Source: Tetraselmis striata
Lineage: Eukaryota; Chlorophyta; Chlorodendrophyceae; Chlorodendrales; Chlorodendraceae
Length of the DNA stretch: 64,000 bases
Direction of reading: 5' to 3'
Assembly (NCBI GenBank): GCA_006384855.1
Contig: VCJN01001964.1
Location: forward strand, 1-64,000
Shown: piece after piece, positions 10,440 through 22,213 of the stretch
How positions within the stretch are numbered: position 1 is the first letter of the stretch
Layout: the number at the start of each line of letters is the position of its first letter
Program-made: the position numbers and the translations under genes
Notes under the pieces: generated by a model
What the model saw: the letters and a program-made list of their open reading frames with translations, nothing else
What the model was told of the DNA's origin: nothing
The model's database searches: none

Positions 10440-12290
10440 AGAAAGACAAACCAGTATGCGTAGCTGCTATGCTGGAGCATCTCACTTCGTCGCTTGCTCA
10501 ATTGACGGCTGCTCGTGGACGTGGTGTTGATGGAGTCGGGTCACGCGGCTCTCGGATTGGGCAACGCGACGCGGGACATGCGGCGGCAGGCGGCGGGGAG
10601 CCCAAATGCGCCCCGACTTGCTAGAGCCAACGCAAAGCGGCCGTGCCGGTGCAAAGTCCGCGAGTGACGAGGACGACTACCTCGCGGTCAGTGCCAAAGC
10701 TACTGCAGAGAGCGGAGCTTGGTTACGGGCACGTTCGATCGGTTTGCCGGATGCCCGGTCCCACTGCGGACCGACTTGAAGAACGACTACCTCAATAAGC
10801 ATTGCCTCAATAAGCTCCCACTACCGGCGTCTGCCGGCCCATGAGGAGTACATTAGGATGACGTTCTTTGGGGGCAGCCACACCGATGCTCTTTTCGTGA
10901 CTCTCGATGAGCTGCTACCCTACGTTCCATCGGCCAGCCATGAGTTCACCTAACACCTCGCGCGTGCTCGCAACCACGCCCACCCAAAGCTATCGACAAT
11001 GCGTTTCGTTTTTGTTTGGCCTTCCTCTAGGCTGAACGAGATCAAGCGTGTGCACGCGGAGACTAGGGTGTGTTGGACGTCCTGCTCACTCAATATTTCC
11101 AGACCGATGCGGAGCATTTGGGCTCTGCAGTCTTCGTCGACTGGATGTGTGACTGCGAGCGCAGAGTCTTTGAGGAGACGGTCACAAGCAATGCCAAGGC
11201 TACGGCTACCGCCCGTGTGCATGCGACACTTGTAGGGCGCCGGCGTGGACGCGGGCGCGGGCGCGAAGCTGAGCATGAGTGATGGCGTGGGGCGCCTTTC
11301 GTCGGCGGAGCTGCCAAAGCGCCTTGCGAGGTCACCTTTTGGTGACCGCCGCAAGGTGAACCCTAGCGACTCAATGGCGAGATGAGCGCCCTGTGTCGTC
11401 CGGACTGGACCTTCCTACTCTACAAATTTATTTTAGACCTTCCTCGGTGCGGCGCTTCATGCAGCGACAGCCGAGTGCGGCTCAACCATCCGCACATCCG
11501 CACACAGCGATTCACCAATCCGTCTCGTCCCGTCCCATTTCTCTGCATCGTTCGGTCGTTACTCTACGGGTTGCAATTGGTTCGCAATGACCTTCATTTG
11601 CGCGCGTACGTTACGCGCAATACGCGCTCTACGAGCGCAACGGGCGCACGGGGCGGCCCTCCTACCTTAACCTTCCGGCAAAACCCGTACCGTGTCTAAC
11701 CCGTCCAGCATCTATAGTGCAACTGCCGGCATCTTGGCGGGCTCAGCCGATTACTTTTCCCAAAATGTCCCGGCCCCTTGTTATCGCTTCTGTCAAATGT
11801 CGCACTTACGTAATTGGCGAGTCCGAAGCTCTCGCCCCTTGAGCAGCTTCACTTCGGTCCCGTCTACATGAGGCTTTCGGTTCAAACGAGCTGGGACAAC
11901 GCGCTCTCGACCTCATCTTTGGTTCTCTCACCGCGTTGTTCATGGGCTACACCGGGAGGCTGGTGCTTTTTGCCGAGTTCTGTCGCTGGACCCGGAGAAC
12001 ATCAGACCCTCTGGAGGCGACTACTGCTACTGCTGCTCGGCGTGTCGCCTTGATCGGTGAGCGGGGTCACATTGGGGCTAAGTCGTGGCAACCCCATATG
12101 TCGGCTATCAACAAGTTTTTCGAACTGCACAACATCGACCCCATCGTTAAACAAGACATGTTGCACCTCATCGCTGCGCGTCGCGGCATGATGCTCCGGC
12201 AACGCCGCCTCGAAAATGTTCCCGCCATTATTTGGGTCCCGCTACATGCGGTGGTGTTGCTTCCTCGTTTGTTGAACGCGCAGAGCTAAT
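10440..12290 (+). mobile_element. degenerate tyrosine-recombinase retroelement remnant
   Basis: Broken coding pieces on the plus strand. Around 11070-11280 a frame reads LDVLLTQYFQTDAEHLG and ends in an RGRGRGR tail, which resembles the end of a Gag-like protein. At about 11880-12290 a frame contains FAEFCRWTRR, GERGHIGAKSW and HMSAINKFFELHNIDP. This resembles the N-terminal SAM-like, core-binding part of tyrosine recombinases in DIRS/Ngaro-type elements (SAIN motif). No reverse transcriptase or catalytic R-H-R-Y part was found, and stops interrupt the reading. Confidence 0.45.
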
Positions 12291-13490
12291 CGTTGCTGCC
12301 CCATCCTCCGGCACCGGTACGACTTCCGGACCCTCGTAGAACACCTTATCTCCATGTAGGGGCGCTGATGTAACTCGATGGGGTCACATTTAAGGCGATT
12401 ATTCACGGAGTAGTTCGGAGACCCCTACTTCGGGCGATTATATCGAAGCAGTTCAGTCCGAACTGAATTCGGTGGGTTCAGTTCGGTTTCGGCCCGAACT
12501 CCCGAACCACCCCGAACTGAACTGAGTTCAGCACAACCCTGCTGTGGACCTCCCCTTACGCCATCACATGGTAGTCATCGCGACATTTCTGCCTATGGGA
12601 CTGGGCCCCCACTTTCTGGAGTACATATACAACATTTATTGTATACATAGCGACTACAACATATCCGGACGAGGCACTAGCGACCACTAATCATATGACC
12701 TGCTATACACAACCCCCCTCGTAAGTCTTGCCATGTACGTATCTGTCCAGATTGCCACGTCAGCACCGGCGGCGCCGACCGCCGAGCGGTACGGTGGCGC
12801 ATTTTTATGATATAATTAACTTAGAATATTCATCAACGGCTTGAGATGTGATAGGTGGTGGAGGGGGGTCCTACCTCTTACGCTCGTGATTCCGCTCTGC
12901 GCTGGTTCGAACCATGCCGGGGCCCTCGGTGGAAATGTATCCGAGGGGGGTAGGGGGGCCCGATGCGAGTATTTCTTTGTTTTTCTACAACCCTAGTACA
13001 GTGGCTTACCGCGCGACCCGCATCCCGATAATAAAAAGGCGATGTACTCGCCCGGCGCGGGCGGATTTTCCCCGCTTATTAGGGGCCCGCTATAGGCGCA
13101 GACCAATAGCAGAATATGGGAGCGTATTGATGGCCAACCCTACCACTTACCCTGGACGATGTCCTAGCAGGTGACCATATGAACCCACCCGCTCACTCGG
13201 GGGTTGCACCCCTGTGCAGTTAGTATGGACCGAAGCCCGGCTCTACCAAGGGCGCATTGAATGCGAACATCAACTGTAGGTGCCTGGGCTGGTTTTGGAG
13301 CAAGCCTTTATCGCAGTATGGGCCGTTTTGCGGGAACTGCTCGCTTGCATGCCGACGGTGGGGAGAGCGCGCCTTTGTGAATATGCTCTACGATGTTAGA
13401 GCTAACTCTTGGCGTGCATGCGTACAGATAGAACCCATATAGCGACCTACGTGCGATATAAAAATCCGTGCCCTCGTAACATTGGGTTAT
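12291..13490. other. non-coding stretch with short palindromic motif
   Basis: Around 12455-12530 the GAACT/AGTTC word recurs in both orientations (GTTCAGTTCGG, CCGAACTGAACTGAGTTCAG), a small imperfect palindrome. Short ORFs at 12914-13174 and 13257-13442 have no recognisable features. No RNA gene seen. Confidence 0.4.
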
Positions 13491-13584
13491 CAAATAATTC
13501 ATTACCAACCCTGAACAATGACACGCACACGTATGGCTTTTACAACGAGAGCACAATAGACGCCACTTAGGGCTCCCCCCTCGC

Positions 13585-13731
13585 ATGATAATGTCGTGTT
13601 CATGTATGACACAAGGAAGGGCGCGGCCGGAAACGAAGGCGAGGGCTCAAAATGGGCCAATCTACAATTGATGCTTGACATGCAGGGCAAGATGTTTGTG
13701 GGCAGGTGTACCGCTAGAGACGGGATTTTCA
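13585..13731 (+). CDS. candidate isolated exon, unknown product
   Basis: An open frame reads FMYDTRKGAAGNEGEGSKWA, then LQLMLDMQGKMFVGRC. It ends near a possible donor (ACG|GTAGTG) followed about 20 bases later by a C-run, the pattern seen after real donors elsewhere in the window. Composition is protein-like but I recognise no family and found no partner exon. It may belong to the downstream zinc-finger gene. Confidence 0.3.
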
Positions 13732-13984
13732 CGGTAGTGGGACTGCGCCCCCCCCCCCCCCCCCCCCCCAAGCTCTGCGCGCCTGCGCGCCACTGTATAT
13801 GCATGTGTAGTTGCGCGGTGTGCACAGTCTTCGTCTCTCCGGCCAACGGCACTTAACAGCTGGGATTGGCTGCTGGGCTTAGTCGGTACCGGCGCCTGTA
13901 CCCTGAAGCCGCCGCAGTGTCTGCATTGCGTGCCCGAACCCTCCACTGGGCAGCCGTGTTCGTGGCCCAGGGTGAGCGAGAGCC

Positions 13985-14371
13985 ATGGCGCGCGGTGGCA
14001 AGAAGCGGTGCGAGCTGGGCGCATCCTGCCCGTACCAGCACGAGGGGCAACACGCCGCGGAGTTTGACCACCCCGTCGAGCCGCTGAACCGGCCAACGAC
14101 GGGCGTGCAGAAAATGGCGCGCTTCCAGGGCTCCGGCCGCCTGCTGGGTGTGTCGCAGACCGCGCAGGCGGGCGGCCTTGGCACTGCGGTGAGCGGTGCA
14201 GGGACGGGCCCGAAGCGCCGCCGCCCGCCGGCCAAGCGGGCGGCCGCGGCTGCGGCGTTGCGCCGCTTTGCGCAGGACGTCTCGAACACGGCGACCCCTA
14301 TCCAGCATCATCGGCAACAGGGAGCTAGCGGGCAGGACAACGGGGAAGTTATCGACCTCACCCACTTGTGA
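13985..14371 (+). CDS. small PBZ-like zinc-finger protein with SUMO-interaction motif
   Basis: A 128-residue frame starts MARGGKKRCELGASCPY. Residues 8-30 contain C-x2-G-x2-C, then a His pair ending QHAAEFDHP, which fits a PBZ-like (poly-ADP-ribose-binding) C2H2 finger with one extra residue before the first His. Residues about 70-90 are Lys/Arg/Ala-rich (GPKRRRPPAKRAA), a probable nuclear signal. The C terminus GEVIDLTHL is a textbook SUMO-interaction motif. Together these suggest a nuclear DNA-damage or chromatin adaptor (inference). The overlapping minus-strand frames look like shadows. An internal GTGAGC near 14188 could be a donor, so a longer spliced form is possible. Confidence 0.55.
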   Translation: MARGGKKRCELGASCPYQHEGQHAAEFDHPVEPLNRPTTGVQKMARFQGSGRLLGVSQTAQAGGLGTAVSGAGTGPKRRRPPAKRAAAAAALRRFAQDVSNTATPIQHHRQQGASGQDNGEVIDLTHL

Positions 14372-14899
14372 GGATAAGGAAGCGCGGGCAACCCTGGCAG
14401 TGCCATCCCCCTCCCCCACCCCGTGCCGGCCTGGTGTCTTGCCCGGGGTCCCTGCACCTGAACGGGAGAGGAAGTGCACTTGTAGAATAGCTAGCGACTC
14501 CACTACCGGTACAGCGGTGAGGATGCGCTGCGGAGCTGCGTTCCTTGCCCAGCCAGCAGCACGGCAATCCCTTTCCGATCTTGTGACTAACAGCGCGCAG
14601 CGTTCCAAATAATATTAATTGGGGAAGTATATTGTAACAGTAACTTCATCACGGATGACACGACAGCATCAGCTGCAGGCTCTCGGTCGTCGTGCTGCGC
14701 CCGCCAGCAGCGTACCCAGGCGGCGCACCGCATGCACATGGCCTGGTGGGCAGAGAGATTTTTTCAGCAGCCAAGCCAGCAGGCCAGCCACCTTCTGGAC
14801 ACACGGCAGATCAGCGACATTGCTGTGTCTTGTGCGCCATGGACGGGATGGGGATGGCAGCAAGGGATGCGCAGCAGAGGACAGGCGTCAGCAGGCAGG
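14372..14899. other. no gene recognised
   Basis: Short GC-rich ORFs on both strands without protein-like motifs or consistent splice sites. Confidence 0.3.
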
Positions 14900-17430
14900 G
14901 CGCTACCACAGCAGATCGATCAAGAGCCCCCCGAGAGACTGCACCCACCACTGTTTCAAGCGAGTGGCAATCTCAATGTCCTCTTGCAGGCCGGGCCTGA
15001 ATTGCAGCTTCGCGATGGTGGCCGGATGCAGCGGGGCAGGGGGCTTCGTGCTGCAGTGGGTGCTGTCTACCTGAATGCAGCACCCGCCGACGGTGCAGAT
15101 CCTCAGATCCTCGTCGAATGCAGCGGTTCCTGGTGGCCGGGAGCCCTTTGGGGCGCGCCGTGTTGCCTTCGCTGCATTGCTCCGGGTTGCTGGTGCCGCT
15201 GCCGCTGCCGGTGCATGTGAACCCAGGTGGGCAGTTGCGCAGCCGAGGCAGCACCTGCACCGGCCTTGCTGGGCGCTCGCCCCGGCTCCCCAGCAGCGTA
15301 CCGCGAGTTGCACTCTCTCCGCCATGCTGGCCCTCAATGTCAACGGGAACGCCGCCCGATGTCGTGACTGCGCCAGGGGTCGGGACGACAACCCAGGCGT
15401 CGCTCGGCGGGGACACCCGCTGCACCCACTGCACGGAGAGTGGGGCGAAGCTCGCAGCACTGGTGGCATCGATGCGGCCACCGCAGCGGGCCACGTTGGT
15501 GTGTGTCACATACTGCTTGAGCATGGCACGCTGGTAGGCCCCCTCCGGGCAGAACAGCGGGTCCGGCTGTGTCATGGGCTGGCTGCAGTCTACCTCTGGT
15601 GGGCGATCCCCAGCGGCACAAGCCGGCCATGGCAGAGCCTCCAGAACCTGGTCCTCCTAGCAGGTCAGGGCCACCTCCAGGGTGCTGCATACGTCGTCCG
15701 AGTCCCCTTGCTGCTGATAGCACACCTGCAATGCCGCCATACTACGGTGTCAGCTGCGTCCTTGCCCATATTACTGACAGCTTCCTAGACCATCTTGTGT
15801 GAGATGCCCGTGCATGGGGCATGCCTGAGTGACCAAAAAACGAAAGCTGAACCGATTATCATAGGTGCCATGATGGAGATATTTACAAGACTCATTGGCA
15901 GGGAGGCGGGCAACAAATGGACACGCAGCCGGATGCTGGTTGCTGATTGCTGACGCCTGCTTGCAGGACAGAGGGCAGAGGGCAGAGAGCTGGAAAGTGC
16001 CCCCTGGCGACCGCTCAATGCGGATCACCTGGGTGCCCACGTCTTCTACTTGCAAGCGGTCATCACTGCTCATGTCCACGGGAGAATCAGGCGCGCCTGC
16101 GTAGGTCGCCCCTACTACCAGCTCGTCGGTGTCTGTGATGGCAGTGCTGCCGGTCAAAGCAGCCGCCTGGGACAGCAGGCTATTCGTTGCTGTCAAACAA
16201 CCCCCGCGGTTCAAGGAAACGTCAATGCCGCTCACACTCACTTGGCAGCGTACGCTGCTTCGCACTGGGAGGCCGGGCATGGGTTGCCCGCATGGCCGCC
16301 AGCTTCTGCCGTCAGCACAGACCCGCAGTCACTGGAGGCACCAGCCTGCAGCACCAGTCCGTGTATCTCGCCGATGTCCACGCTACAGGTGGTGGTCGCC
16401 GATGGACTGATAGCTAGCCCGCTGTTGAGGGAAATGTCTTGGGTGCTGCCGTCTGAAAAGTGCAGCGACGCAAACAGGGAGGCAGCATCGTCCTCTGCGT
16501 TGAGGTCATGCCGGAGCGTCACGGATGCCTGCAGGGCCGCCACGTACCACCAAAGATTATCAACAAAACTCTGCCTCCGTGCACTAGCAAGGACATGGAC
16601 GCAGAGCAAGGCACAGGGCAGGCGCAGTCCTTTCAGGGGCTAGGCCGTCCAGGCTGATTGTTGCAGAGCCTGCGGCCACATCGACCACCAAGCCGGGCCT
16701 GCACCGGAGCAAGCGGGCACGGCTTGGTGGTTGATACACACAAAACCAGCCAGGGAGGCGCTTGAATGCATTGTCAATGAATGATCAGGCATGGCGTTAT
16801 TTGTGTGAAAAGAAGGTGCGCGACTGCCGTCAGGTGGCTTCTCATAACAGTAGACACTTGCAGCAGAACCAATGAACCGCCCAGATTGGTCTACCGCACA
16901 CGCCATACTTCCGCTCACGCTCAGCGCAAGTCATGCCTTGCTTCGTCGAACCCCAGCCCGGGGAAGGCGGCGCTAGCATCTTGTGAAGACGTCGCCACAT
17001 CTGCAACGTCCGGCGTGACCTGAGCATACAAGCAGGAGCCTTGTTTGCACCGTGAGACACCATACCAAAACATCGGCACGTCCTACTGCGGCATGGCATC
17101 AGTCCCAGTTTGAAGTAGCAACCTAAACGACAGCATTTCTAGGCTTGGGAGGGTGCAGGCAGGTTGCTGTCCCGCTTACTGATTGAGTCGCCGGCTCGCC
17201 AAACACGACATGCAGGAATTCAGAGTCGACGCAGGAAGCGTGAGCTGGGAGTGTGACAATCGCCTTCAGGCAGTCTTGCCCCTTGGGGTGGGTGACGCTT
17301 ACAAGCGGGTCGTAGTTGGGCTCAGTGTCAATGCGGAAGCTGCCTGCCTCGAGGTTGCAAATCGGCCGGCCAGCAGCGGGACGCTCGCTGCACTGCGAGC
17401 CTCTGCCCTCTAGCATGTAGTGCACTGCAT
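14900..17430 (-). pseudogene. decayed secreted Cys-rich protein gene
   Basis: Read from 17430 downward, protein-like blocks follow in order but switch frame. They include GSFRIDTEPNYDPLVSV (about 17330), YAQVTPDVADVATSS (about 17000), SVSGSMACAVDQSG (about 16910), LVVDVAAGSATISLDGLA (about 16680), FVDNLWWYVAALQASVTLR (about 16560), LLSQAAALTGSTAITDTDE (about 16160) and NCPPGFTC (about 15230). The last resembles GCC2/GCC3-type Cys modules of algal extracellular proteins. Adjacent blocks are joined by one- or two-base shifts, not by splice sites, and no introns are visible over 2.5 kb although neighbouring genes are intron-rich. I read this as a frameshifted, possibly retro-derived pseudogene. 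A live gene with sequencing errors is the alternative. Confidence 0.45.
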
Positions 17431-18631
17431 GCTGCGCCCATCCCCCAGTTTAATGACGCCGAGGCGAGACACACACACACACACACACATAAATAATACA
17501 CAATCGTCACAATTATTCGTCCCTGAACAAACATAGTTTGTGATACGGTGCTGCGCACTGCGCGCGGCGCGAGTCCACTGATACAGCACATCACAAAAGT
17601 ATTCGCACGTTTTCTGGGCGCAATTTCGATTGGGACGGTTCTCGTTGGTCAACTCGGCACGCGCAATATATGCACACACGATAACATGGCGAGGATATAA
17701 TCATGATATGGGATGGTCAAGCGTTGCGTGCTAGACACTATTCCACACATATGTGGCATCCCAGTTGGACGGTGAATGGGGCCGATGCGCTGAAGAAGTA
17801 GCAAGGCTGAGCTCCTCTCATAAATCGCATGCTACACAGCACCATGCCTTCTTGCCGCACATAGATCAGCCTATCACCGGACACAAGGCGCCGCACCGGG
17901 CTGCAACGGCGGCCGCAGCATGCTGAAGGGAATGGGATTGATGCAAGAGGGTATATTCCATGTACAGCTGCATGACAGCTGGGGCAGCGGAGCATCCCAC
18001 GGCCTGGCTTACGCCACCCCCTGCCCGGAGCAGCAGCCGGACATAAGCCAGCATGGACCGGCTTGCCCGCAGTGTCTTGTGTCAGGGCGCGCCCCCCGCA
18101 GCGCTGCTTGGTCTCTTTGGGCTGACGCCGCCCTCCTTCAACGGCAAGCGGTAGACCTGGCGAAAGTTGGTGCGGTCAGCTGGGGTGAGTAGAGCTGGCA
18201 GAGCATTCCAAATGGGGCCTAGCTTTTAAATGATCAGGAGGCAGATGGGATATCATGGCCCACATTCCATGTCATTGGACGTTGCGAACTAATTTCAATC
18301 CTGCGCTGGGATGTGCCCAGGTGATTACGATACGACTGCCCGCTGCTAGCGGGGCAGCGGTTTCCAGTGTGCTGACGGATCTCTAGTTTGGGAGCATCGC
18401 GAGCATAGCCCGGTGGAAGAGGGGTAGGAGGGGGGGGGGGGGGGGGGCATTGGATGCTAAATGTGCAACTGCTCCACAGAGTCATAAACCCTAATCCACG
18501 CGGTATTTTCACCGATGCCATAACCCTGAATAGGCACAGCTTTGGGCATAGTACTGGGAACGGGTCAAGGGATACCGCCCTCCAGTGACGGAAAAAGCAC
18601 TGCCTAGCCATTGTAGAGACCCAGTGTAAGC
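17431..18631. other. intergenic, with CA microsatellite and G-run
   Basis: A (CA)n tract lies at 17469-17489 and a G-run at 18430-18447. A short plus-strand frame near 18053-18151 (MDRLARSVLCQGAPPAALLG) ends at a possible donor, but I found no following exon. Confidence 0.4.
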
Positions 18632-20913
18632 TCATGTGACCAGGGCGCGCTTTCTGATGGGGGAGTAGGGCACCTCGTATCGGTGGTTGAGTCCGCGCTG
18701 CTGGTGGAGGGCAAAGGCGCCGCCCAGCGCCCCCCGCTGCGGGTCCGGCCGGCAGAACACCACGCGCGCGACGCGGCTGTGCACCAGCGCCATGGCGCAC
18801 ATCGCGCAGGGCTCCGCTGCAAGGAAGGCCCACATGCCGGTGCACAGGTAGGGCTTGCTGCCCGCGCAGACTGCGTTTTCCCTGCTTGCATCTCCATCTG
18901 CATCCAACAGGCGCGCCGGGGGGGGGGGGGGGGGGGGGGGTGGTGGGGTCAGGTTCAATGGAAACAAGCCAGCGCACTATCATGTCTACGCGCAGCGCCG
19001 CTGTGATGGCGGGTGAATTGGCAGGCATTCCAGCGCGGTATTGCGCGCTGCCTGTGGGAGGGCTGGGGTGGCTGGCAGTTGCCCGGGTCTGGTGGCATGC
19101 CTGCGCAGTGCACTGTAGATGGATGTGGCGAGCGAGATGAAAACAGTGCCAGCAACACCATAAACAGCAGTATAAGGGATAGGGAGGGGTGGAGGAGTTC
19201 TGGCGGCTGGCAGGGCATACGAACAAGGCTATGCCAGCTCAGCAATCAATCTGAGGACCCTCTAGCTGGCAGCAGGGGTGGCAGGGGGAGGCTGGGACTT
19301 GCGGAGCGTACCTTGGCTCAGCCGCCGCTTCTTGTGCGCGCCTTCCCCTGCACCGGATGGCAGCATGCAGCGCAAGTCAGTCTCCCGTCACCGTGCCTCG
19401 GTTACCCCACTTGCCAAATCACTCCAGAGTAGAAGGGCGAGAAGAGCGGGGCCGGGAGGGGGGGAGGCTAACCGCCGCTGGGATCCGGCCAGAGGCGTCG
19501 GTCCCGCTCTGCCGCTGCCTCAATGGCAATCATCGCGGCGTGCCACAGCGGGTGCCGCTCCCTCTGGTCCACTCCCTGCGCCAAAGACCCGTCGCACACA
19601 AACCCTCAGGTGGCAAACGCTGCAGCTCTCACTGATCTGGCAAGGAGTTGGGGGATGCAGGAGGCATTGCTCGGTGCTAGCCAGGTCCCCAGATGTATAC
19701 GTGCCGCTACTCAGGGATCCTGTCTGGATGCACTGGTACCTAGTTGCCCCCCCCCCCCCCCCCCCCGCCCTCCCCCCCCCCCCCCCCCCCCCCCGCTGTT
19801 CCTGTCTTCTGCCCTCCTGGAGGCCCCACCTGCGCCACAGCCTTGCAGGTGGCAGGATCCACGATGAGCGCGGCGTTGCAGGCACCGTCCACCGAGTCTT
19901 CGAGGCGGAGGCAGGCCGCCATTCCATTCCGCACCGCTGCAAGCTCGGCGTCCGGCAGGCTGCCGCGCGGCATGGTGAGGTGAGGGTCCGGGGGCCGCCA
20001 CTTGATGGGCCACACCTTGCCCCACTCCTCTAGCTGCAAGCGCTTGATGGGCGCGTGTAGGGGGACCTACACAGACAAGCCGAGCGGGTGCCGTCCGTCA
20101 GGGTGCCACACCGTCACAGCTGTGCCGCGGAAAAAGGCCTCTACCAGCGTGGGCGTGTTAGAGGGTGTTGCTGCCAACAGGGTGGAGGTAGGCCGGTGCA
20201 CCTCTGAGGAGAATAGAACCAGCTGAAATTCGTCCACTACCTCCTGGACAGCCTAAGCGGAAAAGGAAGAGGCAGAGAATGCGCCGGGGTCCGAAGGGAG
20301 GAGGGGGGGGGGGGGGGGGGGGGGGGCATCAGTTGCCTACGAATCGTATAATTATTGCAATAGCCCAGACCGGTGATGTGGTGAGCGGTTTGCAAGGCGC
20401 GTCCGCTCTCACCAACGGCATGCCAGCATCCGCCTGGGTGGCTGCTGCAGGCACCGGGCATCCGTCCTCAGTGCCGCCATCGCCGGCCGGTGCATGGGGC
20501 CAGTACACAATGATCTGCAGCTTCTTGCCTGGATAACCGCGGCGTGGCGTATGAGAGCGGGCGCGACCGGGGGCCAGCCACATAGGGTGCTGGGAAGGAA
20601 GGCAGGGTCAGGGGCAGTGGGGTATGTCAGAGCTAGCTAAGCTTTGGTGGCTGCCCCCCACCTGCTCCCTCACCACCTGGTGCTTTGCGAATGCGGTTGA
20701 GGTGTTCCAGCCCTGACAGCGGCGCCACGGTCGCCAGCCTCTTTATCTGCAACAGAGGCATTCAACACAAGTCATACCCGCCACCTCCGGGCCATCTGCC
20801 AGCGGTCAGCTCTCGCTCCAGGTGCAGACAGCTGACGCGTGGGCGCGCGCTCACCAGTGCATTGGCTTGTTTGGGTTCGATGTTGGCCGCCATCACCTCG
20901 CCCAGTTCCAACT
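18632..20913 (-). CDS. TAD3: tRNA adenosine deaminase subunit 3 (TAD3/ADAT3)
   Basis: Partner of TAD2/ADAT2 in the enzyme that converts wobble A34 to inosine in tRNAs. Exons (minus): 20913-20855, 20747-about 20674, 20589-20413, 20252-20202, 20066-19830, 19575-19473, 18897-18632. Exons 3 to 7 of this list join in phase; the junction between the second and third is unresolved, and an earlier first exon was not found. Matches in order: VMAANIEPKQANALV, LSGLEHLNRIRK, VPLHAPIKRLQ with VWPIKW, AALIVDP, then the deaminase core HPLWHAAM...EPCAMCAMALVHSRVARV and the C-terminal GLNHRYEV. The zinc ligands (His, Cys, Cys) are present, but the catalytic Glu of HAE is replaced (HAA), as expected for the non-catalytic ADAT3 subunit. 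Introns carry homopolymer runs. Confidence 0.85.
19747..19795. repeat. C-tract in a TAD3 intron
   Basis: Two long C-runs separated by CGCCCTC. In the TAD3 transcript this is a G-tract, an exception to the C-in-sense trend of the window. Confidence 0.9.
20303..20326. repeat. G-run in a TAD3 intron (C in the sense strand)
   Basis: Uninterrupted run of 24 G on the plus strand, between TAD3 exons at 20413 and 20252. Confidence 0.9.
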
Positions 20914-20965
20914 CTGTCGTTTGCGGGAAGCCGGGTGTGTATGTATGTGTGTGTGTGGGTAAGTG

Positions 20966-21007
<42 letters not shown>

Positions 21008-22213
21008 TGCCGCTCCCATCAGCGCCGCCGCCAGCACGGCCTGCCGCTCATGCACCCACCAGCGCGCATGGCGCGCGGGTCGCTACCACCGCCAGCACGG
21101 CCTGCGACGGATAGTATACTATTGTATCCTGAGGTGTGAATAACAGGCAGCGTCACCCCTCGCAGTAACTAATATCATGTGACTGATTGGCACGGCCACC
21201 GTCCTTCGTTGCCAGGTCGCGCCCAGCGATGGCATGTGCAGCGCCATACCTGGCCCTGCGCGTGCCGGGAGGTGGACTGGCTCATCAAACTGCACCTCCG
21301 GCGCTATGCCGCAGTCAGCCGTTTCCATGCGGCAGTCGCGCCCCCCCTGGGCAGCCCGTCGGCCACCTCCAGCGCAGTGCTGACCTTCCCTTCCGGCAAT
21401 GGAAAGCAGGCAGCCACTGCAAACTCGGCGGCGGTCCTCGGCAAGAGCCCTAGTCAATAGCGCAGCAAACAACGCTGCGGCGATTTTATTTGTCACTGCG
21501 TTGTCTACGCACAGCCACTGGTCTGGTTCGTCGACTACTACTTATGTCGGCGGTGGTCCAATCAAGCACGGTCCCCACTGTTCAGGCCGCCGAGGTGCCC
21601 CGAAGGCGCGATGGCGATGATGGGCGATTGGCGGTTCGCGTCGACCGCCGTAGTTTTGTTTTTCCCCCGCCCCCGGGACAGGACTGGCACCCTTGAAACC
21701 GTGTGTACTATATGGGGGCTATTAAAAAAACATGAACGAATATATTGCTATTGTAGTATGTATATATATGATACATTAGCGACTACATGAGCTATAGCAG
21801 CAAAAGGCGATATCAGGAAATCACCAAAAAAGGACGTGTAAAGTATGTGTATATGATACGATGCTGGCGGCGAGCACCTGCTCGTATAGTACGTTCTGCC
21901 CGTACTTGCCGCCGGGTGGCGATGAGGGCGCGGCGCAGCGCTGCGGCATGCGCTCCTCCGTCGTGCCGCGGGCCACCCACTTGCGGCTGCCTACTGCTCC
22001 CAAACCTCCATACACCCCGCTCTGCCAAACCCACGGCCGCCGCAAGGAAACCAACGTGAAAGCAAGCTCGCGGAGTGGAGGGTTTGTGGCAGGCGTACCC
22101 AACCGCACGGCCCGCACCCAACTGCGCTGCCATCCAGCCGCATGCGAGGCGCACCGGGCGGCGCAGCTAAAAGCAGCATCTCCAGGATAAGTAGCGGCAG
22201 CGGTGGCGGCAGC
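20914..22213. other. intergenic or TAD3 5' region, with 34-G run
   Basis: A (GT)n tract (20941-20957) and a run of 34 G (20969-21002) lie just upstream of the first recognised TAD3 exon, probably in an intron of that gene. Minus-strand frames around 21380-21460 (for example AAEFAVAACFPLPEG) look weakly protein-like and could hold the missing first exon. 21700-21850 is AT-rich and non-coding. Confidence 0.35.

Noticed and set aside
18918..21002. Poly-Gly and poly-Pro proteins
   Set aside because: They come from homopolymer runs in introns and intergenic DNA (also near 13750, 36760, 39937 and 46881).
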